From NCBI GenBank assembly GCA_006546595.1, contig VIAD01000009.1, positions 68,769-132,768 on the forward strand: DNA of 64,000 nucleotides, written 5' to 3'. The position numbers and the translations under genes are program-made. The DNA comes from Moraxellaceae bacterium AER2_44_116 (GTDB lineage Bacteria; Pseudomonadota; Gammaproteobacteria; Pseudomonadales; Moraxellaceae). The notes below the pieces were generated by a model, which did not search any database, had not been told where the DNA came from, and worked only from the letters and a program-made list of their open reading frames with translations. Shown piece after piece: positions 35,206 to 44,400 of this stretch; position 1 is the first letter of the stretch; every line of letters starts with the position of its first letter.

Positions 35206-35208
35206 CCC

Positions 35209-35263
35209 TTCCACTCCACTCAGGGCACATTTTTATGTTTTATGTGGGCTGAGCGGGGTGGAA
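35209..35263. repeat. REP-like palindrome at convergent junction
   Basis: TTCCACTCCACTCAGGGCAC pairs with GTGGGCTGAGCGGGGTGGAA apart from a few mismatches, around an AT-rich loop. Its arm core matches the palindromes at 709-756 and 1872-1920. It lies between the converging MFS-acyltransferase and LysR genes. Confidence 0.65.
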
Positions 35264-35366
35264 ACCAAGTCTATTTGAAGCCGACTCAGCTTCGATTTTT
35301 AGCCATAAACAATCTAAATATCGAAATACCAACACTGCCTAATACCGTTATTAGCGCAGTAAAATA

Positions 35367-36374
35367 TCACTCTTCATACCTCCCGCCCGTTAACTGCTGC
35401 AAAGTATGTAACCTATCCGCCTGTTTCCGCTCATCTTCAATAATTTGCCGTGCAACAAATAAAATCAACTGCCGTAACCACCGATGCGCGGGATGATGAT
35501 GCAGTAATGGACACCATGCCATTTTCAACTCAAATTCTGGCACATAAAAAGGTGGGTCTTTAATGACTAAACGCGGATTTGTCGTTTGTAATTTCGCCAC
35601 TCGTGTCGGCAAAGTGGCAATTAAATCGGCATTCGCAGCTAATAGCGCAGGCATTTGATAATGACGGGTAAAAATACTGATTTTGCGTTTTTTACCTAGA
35701 CGTGCAATTGCTTGGTCAATCCAACCTAAACCGCCCGACTTTTCAGGATTTACGCCAAATCCCACGCCCATCCCTGTTTTACTAACCCAAATATGTTGTG
35801 CATCTAAATAGGTTTTTAAATTAAAATGGTCAACAATTGGGCTATCACAATGTAATAAACACGAGAAACTATCTTTCCAAACTAAAATTTGATGGAACGA
35901 TTGGGGGATTTCGTTAAAGCGATTAATCGCCATATCAACCTTACCCTGCTCCATATCCCGATAAGAAACATCGCTGGGCGTAAGAAAATCGAGTACCACA
36001 TTTGGTGCTTCTGAGCGCATGGCTTTAACTAAAGCAGGAATTAACGTCGCTTCGGCATAATCGGAAGCCATGATTCTAAACACACGATTACTGGTTAACG
36101 GTCGGAATTCGGCACGAGGCTCTAAAATTTGGCTTAAATCGCCCAACACTTCGCGGATACGCGGTTGAAGCTCTAAGGCTCTTTCGGTCGCCGTCATACC
36201 TTCACTAGAGCGAATCAACAACGGGTCGTTAAATAGTACTCGTAAACGACGGAGGATATTCGACATTGCAGGTTGAGTAACCCCCAACTGCTCAGCGGCT
36301 CGAGTGACATTCTTCTCGCGCAGCAATACATCTAAATGCGTCAGTAAATTGAGGTCAACACGCTCAAGATTCAT
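35367..36374 (-). CDS. LysR-family transcriptional regulator
   Basis: The 335-residue regulator has an N-terminal winged helix-turn-helix typical of LysR proteins: NLLTHLDVLLREKNVTRAAE, then QLGVTQPAMSNILRRLR. A type 2 periplasmic-binding effector domain follows from about residue 95. It is about 30 residues longer than most LysR proteins, mostly at the C-terminus. It diverges from aceA with a 140-base gap holding two dyads, so control of aceA or of itself is likely by the usual LysR logic. The effector is unknown. Confidence 0.9.
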   Translation of the reverse strand: MNLERVDLNLLTHLDVLLREKNVTRAAEQLGVTQPAMSNILRRLRVLFNDPLLIRSSEGMTATERALELQPRIREVLGDLSQILEPRAEFRPLTSNRVFRIMASDYAEATLIPALVKAMRSEAPNVVLDFLTPSDVSYRDMEQGKVDMAINRFNEIPQSFHQILVWKDSFSCLLHCDSPIVDHFNLKTYLDAQHIWVSKTGMGVGFGVNPEKSGGLGWIDQAIARLGKKRKISIFTRHYQMPALLAANADLIATLPTRVAKLQTTNPRLVIKDPPFYVPEFELKMAWCPLLHHHPAHRWLRQLILFVARQIIEDERKQADRLHTLQQLTGGRYEE

Positions 36375-36399
36375 AAAATAAATACCGAAGATAGATTTG

Positions 36400-36417
36400 A
36401 TAAATTAGCTAAATTAT
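36400..36417. promoter_or_regulatory. LysR-type dyad upstream of LysR gene
   Basis: ATAA-N10-TTAT (ATAAATTAGCTAAATTAT) with a perfect TTAGCTAA centre resembles a T-N11-A LysR site and lies 26 bases before the LysR start. Confidence 0.4.
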
Positions 36418-36445
36418 GACACAAACCTTAGACTGCGCCCATTGT

Positions 36446-36483
36446 TAAAGCGTCTTTTATTCTAAATTCTAATCGACGCTTTA
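36446..36483. promoter_or_regulatory. Nine-base inverted repeat before aceA
   Basis: TAAAGCGTC (36446-36454) and GACGCTTTA (36475-36483) are perfect inverted arms 20 bases apart, ending 32 bases before the aceA start. They could be paired operator half-sites or a leader hairpin. Confidence 0.45.
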
Positions 36484-36514
36484 GCCCCAACCACCCGCAT
36501 AATAGGAAAACGTC

Positions 36515-38116
36515 ATGACAACGTACTCTTCTGCTCTTGATGCCGTTCGCGCAATTAAAGCAAAATTTGGCGACACTTGGAGTGCTATTCACCCAGAAGA
36601 CGCAGCGCGTATGCAAATGCAAAACCGCTTCAAAACGGGTTTAGACATTGCCAAGTACACTGCTGCTATTATGCGTGCTGACATGGCTGCCTACGATGCT
36701 GACAGCAGCCAATACACTCAATCTTTGGGTTGCTGGCATGGTTTTGTTGCGCAACAAAAAATGATTGCCAACAAAAAATACTTCGGCACAACTAGCAAAA
36801 AATACTTGTACTTGTCTGGTTGGATGGTTGCTGCATTGCGTTCTGAGTTTGGTCCATTACCAGACCAGTCCATGCACGAAAAAACATCCGTTCCAGCGTT
36901 GATCGAAGAGCTGTACACCTTCTTGCGCCAAGCTGACGCGAAAGAATTGAACGACTTGTTCCGTGCCTTGAAAAAAGCGCAAGATGCTGGTGACAGTGCT
37001 AAAGCTGCTGATATCGAAGACAAAATCAACAACTTTGAAACGCACATTGTGCCAATCATTGCTGACATTGACGCTGGTTTCGGTAACGAAGAAGCGACTT
37101 ACTTGTTGACTAAGAAAATGATCGAAGCGGGTGCTTGCTGTATCCAAATCGAAAACCAAGTTTCTGACGCAAAACAATGTGGTCACCAAGCTGGTAAAGT
37201 AACAGTACCGCACGAAGACTTCTTGGCGAAAATCAACGCTGTTCGTTATGCGTTCCTTGAGCTTGGTGTTGACGATGGCGTTATCGTTGCTCGTACTGAC
37301 TCCGAAGGCGCTGACTTGACTCAGAAGATCCCTGTTTCCAAAGTAAAAGGCGACTTGGCTTCTCAATACATCAGCTACTTGGATACCACAGAAATCGACA
37401 TTTCTGAAGCTCAAGAAGATGAAGTGTTAATCAAGCGTGATGGTAAATTGCACCGTCCTAAGCGTTTGGCTTCTGGCTTGTTCCAGTTCCGTGCTGACAC
37501 ACAAATTGACCGTGTTGTACTTGACTGTATCACTAGCTTGCAAGGCGGCGCTGACTTGTTGTGGATTGAAACAGCTACGCCAAACGTTGCTGAAATCGCC
37601 GACATGGTTAACCGCGTGAAGAAAGTTATTCCAAACGCTAAGCTGGTTTACAACAACAGCCCATCGTTCAACTGGACGCTGAACTTCCGCCAACAAGCTT
37701 ACGACGCAATGGTTGCTGCTGGTAAAGACGTTTCTGCTTATGACCGCGCTAAGTTAATGAGCAAAGAATACGATGCAACAGAATTGGCTTTGGCTGCTGA
37801 TGAAAAAATCCGCACCTTCCAAGCTGACGCATCGCGTGAAGCAGGCATTTTCCATCACTTGATCACATTGCCTACTTACCACACAACAGCATTGCATATG
37901 CACGAGTTGTCTAAAGGTTACTTCGGCGACCAAGGTATGTTGGCTTATGTTGCTGGCGTACAACGTAAAGAAATCCGTGAAGGTGTTGCTTGCGTTAAGC
38001 ACCAAGCGATGGCTGGTTCTGATATTGGCGATGATCACAAAGAGATCTTCGCTGGCGAACAAGCTCTGAAAGCTGGTGATGATGCTAAAAACACGATGAA
38101 TCAATTTGGCGGTTAA
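36515..38116 (+). CDS. aceA: Isocitrate lyase
   Basis: The 533-residue enzyme splits isocitrate into glyoxylate and succinate, the first step of the glyoxylate shunt that allows growth on acetate or fatty acids. It belongs to the long-form group (about 530 residues, as in Pseudomonas) rather than the 434-residue E. coli form. The active-site loop appears as KQCGHQAGKVTVPHEDFL, with the catalytic cysteine. The magnesium-binding ADIDAGFGNEEATYLL and the C-terminal LPTYHTTALHMHELS are also present. Leucine codons are mainly TTG here, unlike the TTA-rich neighbours, and C-ending AAC, GAC and TAC are frequent, which suggests high expression. It is divergent from a LysR gene and ends at a strong terminator. 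Confidence 0.97.
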   Translation: MTTYSSALDAVRAIKAKFGDTWSAIHPEDAARMQMQNRFKTGLDIAKYTAAIMRADMAAYDADSSQYTQSLGCWHGFVAQQKMIANKKYFGTTSKKYLYLSGWMVAALRSEFGPLPDQSMHEKTSVPALIEELYTFLRQADAKELNDLFRALKKAQDAGDSAKAADIEDKINNFETHIVPIIADIDAGFGNEEATYLLTKKMIEAGACCIQIENQVSDAKQCGHQAGKVTVPHEDFLAKINAVRYAFLELGVDDGVIVARTDSEGADLTQKIPVSKVKGDLASQYISYLDTTEIDISEAQEDEVLIKRDGKLHRPKRLASGLFQFRADTQIDRVVLDCITSLQGGADLLWIETATPNVAEIADMVNRVKKVIPNAKLVYNNSPSFNWTLNFRQQAYDAMVAAGKDVSAYDRAKLMSKEYDATELALAADEKIRTFQADASREAGIFHHLITLPTYHTTALHMHELSKGYFGDQGMLAYVAGVQRKEIREGVACVKHQAMAGSDIGDDHKEIFAGEQALKAGDDAKNTMNQFGG

Positions 38117-38138
38117 TCGCTAACGTGGTTCAAACGAA

Positions 38139-38169
38139 GACCCCGCTGATAAGGCGGGGTTTTTGTTTT
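38139..38169 (+). terminator. Intrinsic terminator of aceA
   Basis: ACCCCGC, a seven-base loop and GCGGGGT are followed by TTTTTGTTTTTG, 24 bases past the stop. Confidence 0.9.
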
Positions 38170-38204
38170 TGATATTTATGTCGAGCTAAAGTTCCTTTAG
38201 GCAC

Positions 38205-38972
38205 TTATGACGCTAATGCCGAAATAATCAAATGCGAACCGACCGCAATTGTAATGACCTCAAAACTGCGTTTAACCAGCTTATTACCTTTTAATAACGC
38301 CCAATGCGCTCCTGCATAGCCACCAACTAATGAGCCTAATAACAAAGGTGGAAGCCACGTCCAAGCGACTGTTGTTTGTTGCGCCAAAAAAATTGCACCT
38401 AATCCATTCCAAAATAAACCGACTAAAATCAGAGTATATGAAACCGCTCGCGTGAAATCCAAACCAAACCAGCGAATCAACCATACCGTCACAAACAAGC
38501 CTGTACCCGATGTTAATGAACCATTCAACACACCAATAATAAATAACACGGCACATCCAATAAAAAGTCCTTGTAGATCACGGTGTATTCTTTGACTTTG
38601 TTGCCCAAGCTCAGGTTTGAATACGGAATACCCCCCCATCGCTAAGGTTAAAACACCTAACGCTAATTTTGCCCACACTTCCGGCATATCTAAAATAATC
38701 TGTGTGCCTAACCACACACCTGGTAAACCTGCGGCTAAAATAAGCGTTGCAAAGCGAAGATTTAATCGGCCACTTTGCCAATGTCTAGCACTCGCTCCAA
38801 CACCTAATGCGACACTGGCAATTTTATGAGTCGCCAACGCTGTCGAAAATGGCAAACCTAATAATAAAAGTGCGGGTAATTGTAATAATCCTGCGCCACC
38901 ACCCGCTAAAGCCGATAATAAATTAGCAATTAACGAGATAATAAACAAAATCAACATATCAGTTGCTGACAC
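38205..38972 (-). CDS. TauE/SafE family permease
   Basis: The 255-residue protein has about eight transmembrane helices in two halves. The first half starts with the family pattern ANLLSALAGGGAGLLQLPAL and the second repeats it around GVLNGSLTSGTGLFVTVWLI. The family exports or imports sulfite, sulfoacetate and related organosulfur anions, and many members are unassigned. The gene is alone on the minus strand, converges on aceA and diverges from an unknown exported protein. Nothing nearby identifies the substrate. Confidence 0.9.
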   Translation of the reverse strand: MSATDMLILFIISLIANLLSALAGGGAGLLQLPALLLLGLPFSTALATHKIASVALGVGASARHWQSGRLNLRFATLILAAGLPGVWLGTQIILDMPEVWAKLALGVLTLAMGGYSVFKPELGQQSQRIHRDLQGLFIGCAVLFIIGVLNGSLTSGTGLFVTVWLIRWFGLDFTRAVSYTLILVGLFWNGLGAIFLAQQTTVAWTWLPPLLLGSLVGGYAGAHWALLKGNKLVKRSFEVITIAVGSHLIISALAS

Positions 38973-39035
38973 AACAGCTTTCCTTTTCTACAATAGCTTC
39001 ATAATAACGACATACTACGTTTTGGCAGTTGACTT

Positions 39036-39701
39036 ATGATTCTTACTCAGCGAGCGTTAAATACCACATTCTCTTTCATCTTGTTGGCTGCCAGTACGTG
39101 CGCTTTTAGTGACGCCAACTCCAAGCGATTATATCGCTATTATAATGATAGAGGCGTTCCAACAATGAGCGATCAAGTGTCAGAAGAGCATATCCGACGA
39201 GGATATGACATTGTTGATCGTAATATGCAACTGATTCGTCACTTCCCCGCTTTTGATGAAACAGTCTATAACAAAGATAAAGCCAAACGAGACGCTGCAT
39301 TTAAGCAACAACAAGAAGATGCCCGAATTTTGAGACTTTATTCCTCTGCACATGATGCAGAACTTGCTCGAAATCGGCTATTCGACACATTAGAAACCAG
39401 TATTGGTTATAACTCTCTACAACTTCAACGTATTAAACGACTACGAGCCAATTTTGTGGGAGATGCCGCACTAGCTGAACGTAAAAGTCAAACCCCGACG
39501 GCAAAGCTTAAAGACCAAATTGCCAATTATGATAAGCAAATTAACGACTTGCAGGCTTTAATTGACTATCAACGAACAGAGCAAACAAAAGTCAAAAATG
39601 ACTTTGTCCCTATTATCAAAAGACTAACGGAATTGGAAAAAGCACCTACTGCGACCGCCACAGCGACACAAAAGCCTATGTTTGACGTTTCACCTCCCTG
39701 A
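39036..39701 (+). CDS. Exported coiled-coil protein of unknown function (DUF4124-like N-terminus)
   Basis: The 221-residue protein has a signal peptide (cleavage probably after STCAFS, near residue 26). The mature start RLYRYYNDRGVPTMSD resembles the DUF4124-type module found on many gammaproteobacterial periplasmic proteins. The middle (residues 85-200) is charged and predicted coiled coil (KLKDQIANYDKQINDLQALI), and the tail is rich in Ala, Thr and Pro. No catalytic motif is visible. It is transcribed alone toward the end of the chemosensory cluster; a structural or envelope role is inferred from layout only. Confidence 0.8.
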   Translation: MILTQRALNTTFSFILLAASTCAFSDANSKRLYRYYNDRGVPTMSDQVSEEHIRRGYDIVDRNMQLIRHFPAFDETVYNKDKAKRDAAFKQQQEDARILRLYSSAHDAELARNRLFDTLETSIGYNSLQLQRIKRLRANFVGDAALAERKSQTPTAKLKDQIANYDKQINDLQALIDYQRTEQTKVKNDFVPIIKRLTELEKAPTATATATQKPMFDVSPP

Positions 39702-39758
39702 TTCTGTCACCCCCCCTGCTGAGTACCGTATTGTTCGGCAATTAACGGTACTCTGGCC

Positions 39759-39902
39759 AAGTACGCTACACAAAAGCGTCACCTCCCCCTTCGACAAGCT
39801 CAGGGTTGGTGGTTTATTTCCTATCCGTTCATGCTGAGCCTGACGAAGCACGACAAGCTCAGTGCGAACGAAAAATACAAACAAACTTTTGTTGATGTAC
39901 TT
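39759..39902. repeat. Composite palindromic element, copy B
   Basis: Exact terminal AAGTAC/GTACTT ends and outer arms matching copy A at 1566-1670 (CTACACAAAAG on the left, CAAACAAACTTTTGTTGATG on the right) enclose several degenerate REP-like units (CTTCGACAAGCTCAGGG, TTCATGCTGAGCCTGACGAA). It fills the junction between the converging coiled-coil protein gene and chpC. Confidence 0.65.
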
Positions 39903-39923
39903 AGTTCGCATTGGCTTGTTACT

Positions 39924-40418
39924 TTAGAGTAGTGTTAAAATTTTCGCTTCAACGGCATCTAAATCGGGAATAATGACTAAGGTATTTTCGTAACGTACCT
40001 GTAAATATTCCATTGGTCCAACAGGTGCTTTCTCTAAATCCTCTAATTGAGCAATTTTCACTTTGACCGTCACAGGCTCAGACTGCAAAGCGATAGCATA
40101 GTGAGGCAACTTTTCATTTAGGCCAACACCAAAAATAACTGCCAATTGTTGAGGTGCGGGTGGTACAGCATCCCCATTGAGTATCTCAAAACTCACCACA
40201 GGAATTTCTTGATCTTCCCATTTAACATGTCCTAAAACCGTTGATTTCTTGCCTTTTTTTGCTACTTTCATTTCTGTTGCAGAAACGACTTCCAGCATTG
40301 TTGACGAAGGTAATAACAGTTTTTTTTGCCATAAAGGCAATAAACAGACATCTAACTTTCCTGTTGTTGCACTCAATAGCGTCGTTTGACTCAGAGTGCC
40401 CAATTGTGCTTGCGCCAT
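39924..40418 (-). CDS. chpC: CheW-like adaptor ChpC
   Basis: The 164-residue protein has a single CheW-like fold. Short hydrophobic strands with LLLPSSTMLEVVSATEM and the conserved VSFEILNGDAVPP region fit a degenerate CheW domain. Its place as last gene of pilG-pilH-pilI-pilJ-pilK-chpA-chpB-chpC is exactly that of ChpC in Pseudomonas aeruginosa, where it is a second adaptor that may couple further receptors to ChpA. It begins ten bases after chpB. Confidence 0.9.
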   Translation of the reverse strand: MAQAQLGTLSQTTLLSATTGKLDVCLLPLWQKKLLLPSSTMLEVVSATEMKVAKKGKKSTVLGHVKWEDQEIPVVSFEILNGDAVPPAPQQLAVIFGVGLNEKLPHYAIALQSEPVTVKVKIAQLEDLEKAPVGPMEYLQVRYENTLVIIPDLDAVEAKILTLL

Positions 40419-40428
40419 ATCATGACCT

Positions 40429-41445
40429 CTATGCGACTGTCGCTTGTAAATTATTATTGATATACGTCACCAAACGATTCGCTAAATCAAAAGGATTACC
40501 CGTAAAAGAAACACAACCTGTCGCTCTCATAGCATCGGGTTGGCTTGGACAAGCACACGTTTTATCATCTTGTGCCCAAATAACACCACCCGCCTCAACC
40601 ATAAGAGGACCACTAATTGAGCCATCACTGCCCATACCACTAAAAATAATCGCAATCGCTCGCTTGTGAAAACGACGACTAACATTGGCTAATGTTTGGT
40701 CGATAGAAGGCGCGTAAGGGCCATCCCATTTAATATTTCTAGAAACCACTTGTCCATCAGCACTAAAGTCAATTTCAGTCTCAACGGGGGCAATCAGTAA
40801 CTCGCCATTTTTCAGATTGTCTCCACCGTGTGCTACTTTGCAAGGCATGTGATTATGACGTACTAAAACACGCGTCAACGACTCCTGCATACGCGCATCA
40901 ATATGCTGAGCTAAAACAAACGCAACAGGCAAACCCGCAGGAACATAATCTAAAAACTCTTTTACTGCCGCAGGACCTCCAAGAGAAGCCGCTAAAACAC
41001 AGACATATTCAACTCGTGAAGACTTATAAGCTAACAACTCAGCAGGAACAGCAACGTTTTTGGGTCGAGTCGGATTAATGGGTGCTTTTTCTAATGGCTC
41101 TAAGTTTTCTTGAATAACAGGATGACCAACGACATCGTAAAGTTTAATAAATACCCGTCGCTCCCAACGAGGGTATTGCCGCGTGCCTTGCGCGGGGGCT
41201 TGATCTAAGCCAAACAGAACAGGAACACCACCATCTAATACTCGATCCAATAAATCATCATTTTCCTCTTGCATATCCACGATCCATACATCAGGCGTGA
41301 CCGAGTTAAACAGTTTCTCGTCTAAACGGTCAGAAGAGCTATTGAGTACTAAATCATAGCCCTGTCCTTTCACGGCATGTGCAAGTGCCAAGCGTTGCAA
41401 GCTCATATCTGAGACAATGGCAACACGAGGATTCCTTTTGGTCAT
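40429..41445 (-). CDS. chpB: Chemotaxis methylesterase ChpB (CheB-like)
   Basis: The 338-residue protein removes methyl groups from receptor glutamates. The C-terminal catalytic domain (residues 145-338) shows the triad: serine in AASLGGPAAV, histidine in VLAQHIDARMQESL and aspartate in FSGMGSDGSISG. The first 110 residues resemble a degenerate receiver (start RVAIVSDMSLQRLALAHAV), without a clear phosphorylation pocket. Its partner is PilK, the methyltransferase, and the target is PilJ. It lies six bases downstream of chpA. Confidence 0.94.
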   Translation of the reverse strand: MTKRNPRVAIVSDMSLQRLALAHAVKGQGYDLVLNSSSDRLDEKLFNSVTPDVWIVDMQEENDDLLDRVLDGGVPVLFGLDQAPAQGTRQYPRWERRVFIKLYDVVGHPVIQENLEPLEKAPINPTRPKNVAVPAELLAYKSSRVEYVCVLAASLGGPAAVKEFLDYVPAGLPVAFVLAQHIDARMQESLTRVLVRHNHMPCKVAHGGDNLKNGELLIAPVETEIDFSADGQVVSRNIKWDGPYAPSIDQTLANVSRRFHKRAIAIIFSGMGSDGSISGPLMVEAGGVIWAQDDKTCACPSQPDAMRATGCVSFTGNPFDLANRLVTYINNNLQATVA

Positions 41446-41450
41446 AACAC

Positions 41451-44400
41451 TTACCTCGCTGCAACCGCAGCTAGCAACTCACTGATCGTTTCTAATAGTT
41501 GTTGCTCTTGGAATGGCTTACCCATATAGGCATTCACACCAATTTGGAAAGCCCGTTCACGGTGTTTCTCACCTGTACGTGAAGTAATCATAATAATCGG
41601 CAAACCAATTAAGTTAGGATTATGTCGAACTAATGAAGCCACCTCGAAACCATCCATACGCGGCATCTCAATATCGAGCAACATAATATCAGGACGAATA
41701 TCTTCTAATTTAGTGATTGCATCTAAACCATCTTTTGCCAATACCACCTCAAAACCATGACGCTCTAATAGGCGTGATGTCACTTTACGTACCGTCACGG
41801 AATCATCGACTACCATCACTGTACGGGTAGTGCGTTCTGGTTTAGCCGCAATACCATCAATAATTTGTTGTTTTTGACGTGGTTTCTGCAAGGAAGCCGC
41901 ACGTAACATCGCGACAGTATCTAAAATGATAACGACCGAACCATCGCCGAGAATAGTCGCTCCTGAAATACCCGCGACCGATGCTAACTGCGCGCCTACC
42001 GACTTAACGACAATCTCACGAGAACCAATTAACTGGTCAACTTGTATCGCAACACGTTGCTCCGCGCCACGTACCAACATAATGGGTAACGGTAAGGTTT
42101 GGCCAAATAGACTCGGCACACGGACTCCGTGTACAAACTCGCCTAAATAGTGCAATTTGTAGCCAATATTAGCATATTCAAATGGCGGAGCATCAGGCGA
42201 ATAGTACGTTTCTAACTCATAAGGGCTAGCACGGACAATACCTTCAATTTGAGAAAGTGGAATGGCATACACATCTTCGCCAATACGTACCATCAAGGCA
42301 CGACTCACCGCCACTGTAAACGGTAAACGCATTACAAAAGTCGTGCCTTTACCTGCCACAGAATGAATCACAACTGTACCACCTAGTTGTTTGATCTCAC
42401 TCTGTACCACATCCATGCCCACACCGCGACCTGAGATTTGAGTCACTTTTTGAGCTGTTGAGAAGCCTGCACTAAACAAAAACTGTAATAGTTCTTTTTC
42501 ACTAATAACAGTATTTTCATCCAATAAACCGCGTTCAATGGCTTTTTTACGTACTGCATCAACGTTAACACCCCGACCATCATCAGCAAGTGTCAAAATA
42601 ATCTCACCACCTTCTCGGCCAATCGACAATGTAATGCGTCCCATTGCCTCTTTGCCAGCCGTGGCACGGTCTGCGGGTGACTCAAGACCGTGGTCGACCG
42701 CATTACGCAACATATGCTCTAAAGGCGCAACAATCCGTTCCAATAACGTACGATCCATCTCGCCTTCGGCATTGATAACAATCAACTCTGCTGGCTTATG
42801 CAACTCTGTCGAAGTTTGACGAACAATACGTTGTAAACGTGGTGCTAATCGAGAGAACGGCACGAGACGCGAACTCATCAAACCTTCTTGCAACTCGGTG
42901 TTTAAGCGAGCCTGTTGCAATAAAAGAGTTTCTGTATCACGCGCTTTTTCAATCAATGTGGCTTTAATTTCAAATAAGTCAGATGCAGACTCAGACAACG
43001 ACTTCGACAATTGATTCAGTGAAGAATATTGATCCATTTCTAGCGGGTCAAAATCTTCGTACTTACTTGCTTCTTCCGTATGGCTCGCCAAAATCTGAAC
43101 TTCTAACTCACCTTCCATACGACGTAACTGGTCAACCAAACGTTGTACCGTTGCCCCCATTTCCTCTACCGTTTGAGCAAAACCATGAACCCCCATTTCC
43201 ACACGCGAACGGGTAATTGAGGTTTCACCTGCCAAGTTAATCAGTTTTTCCATTAACTCAGACGACACACGAATCATCTCTTGTGCGGCTTGTGTGTTAG
43301 TAGCTTGACGGAAGTTTCCTGTCATTGCAGGCATCATACCTTCGGCAATAACGGGCAAACTAGACTCGACTTTTTCTATCGTTGTGACCGCTTGTGCGAC
43401 AGAAGGAGCAGAAACAGGCGCAACAGGTGTTGCAGCAACAACGGCAATATCATCCTTAAATGTAGCAGGGCTTGATAAATAGCGTTTTAATTGCTCAACC
43501 AAGTCACCCACACTCAATGACTTACCATTGTCTTGCAAGGAAACCACCGCATCAGCAATACGGTCATGGCAACGTTGCAACAACGAAAAGACATCAGGCG
43601 TGCCGTGATAACGTTTTAAGCATACACCTTCATAAATATTTTCCATTTCATGGGCTAAATCACCTAAAGATTTAACACCTGACATGAATGCTCCCCCTTT
43701 CAGGGTATGCAATCCACGTTGAAGAATTTGCACAGGAGTGACATTTTCAGGTTGCTTGATCCACTCCTGTAAACCTGCATTGGTTTCATCAACAATTTCT
43801 TGCGCTTCTTCCAAGAAAATGGCTAATAAATCAGGGTCTAAATCTTGTGAAGCGGAATCATATTCAACAGCAGCCGATGTTGTGCTAATAACAGGTGTTG
43901 GAGCTATCTCGACTTCAGTTTTTATCGCCAGACTCTCAGGTATAGCGACAGATGAAACAGTCTCAATGTTCTCGACTTTAGTCAAGCCACCTGCCGCTGG
44001 TGAGAAAAAATCCAAAATAACCGCATCACTTGGCTTATGACGATACAAATCAATCACATCAACAAGGTCTTTAGCAAATTTACAACGACCTTCTTTTTGT
44101 AAATCTTCAATCATTTCCGCAAGACGATCATGACAACGTTGCAATAAATCAATTAAAACTTGTGTCGCCTGATAACGGTTATTCACCAAGTCTTCATACA
44201 AAAACTCAAGCTCATGACCTAAATCACCCAAACTGGCCACAACCGCCATTCTTGCGCCACCTTTTAAGGTATGTAAGTGACGTTGCAATACGCGTAATGG
44301 CTGCTTGTCTTCTAAATTGGCACGCCAATTATTGAGTTCATCATCGGCGGCGGTCAGTACTTCCTCTGCTTCTTCTAAGAAAATTGACAGCAATTCAGGA

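Noticed and set aside
36857..37414. 185-residue minus-strand frame within aceA
   Set aside because: It is antisense to conserved isocitrate lyase sequence; its openness follows from the codon bias of aceA.
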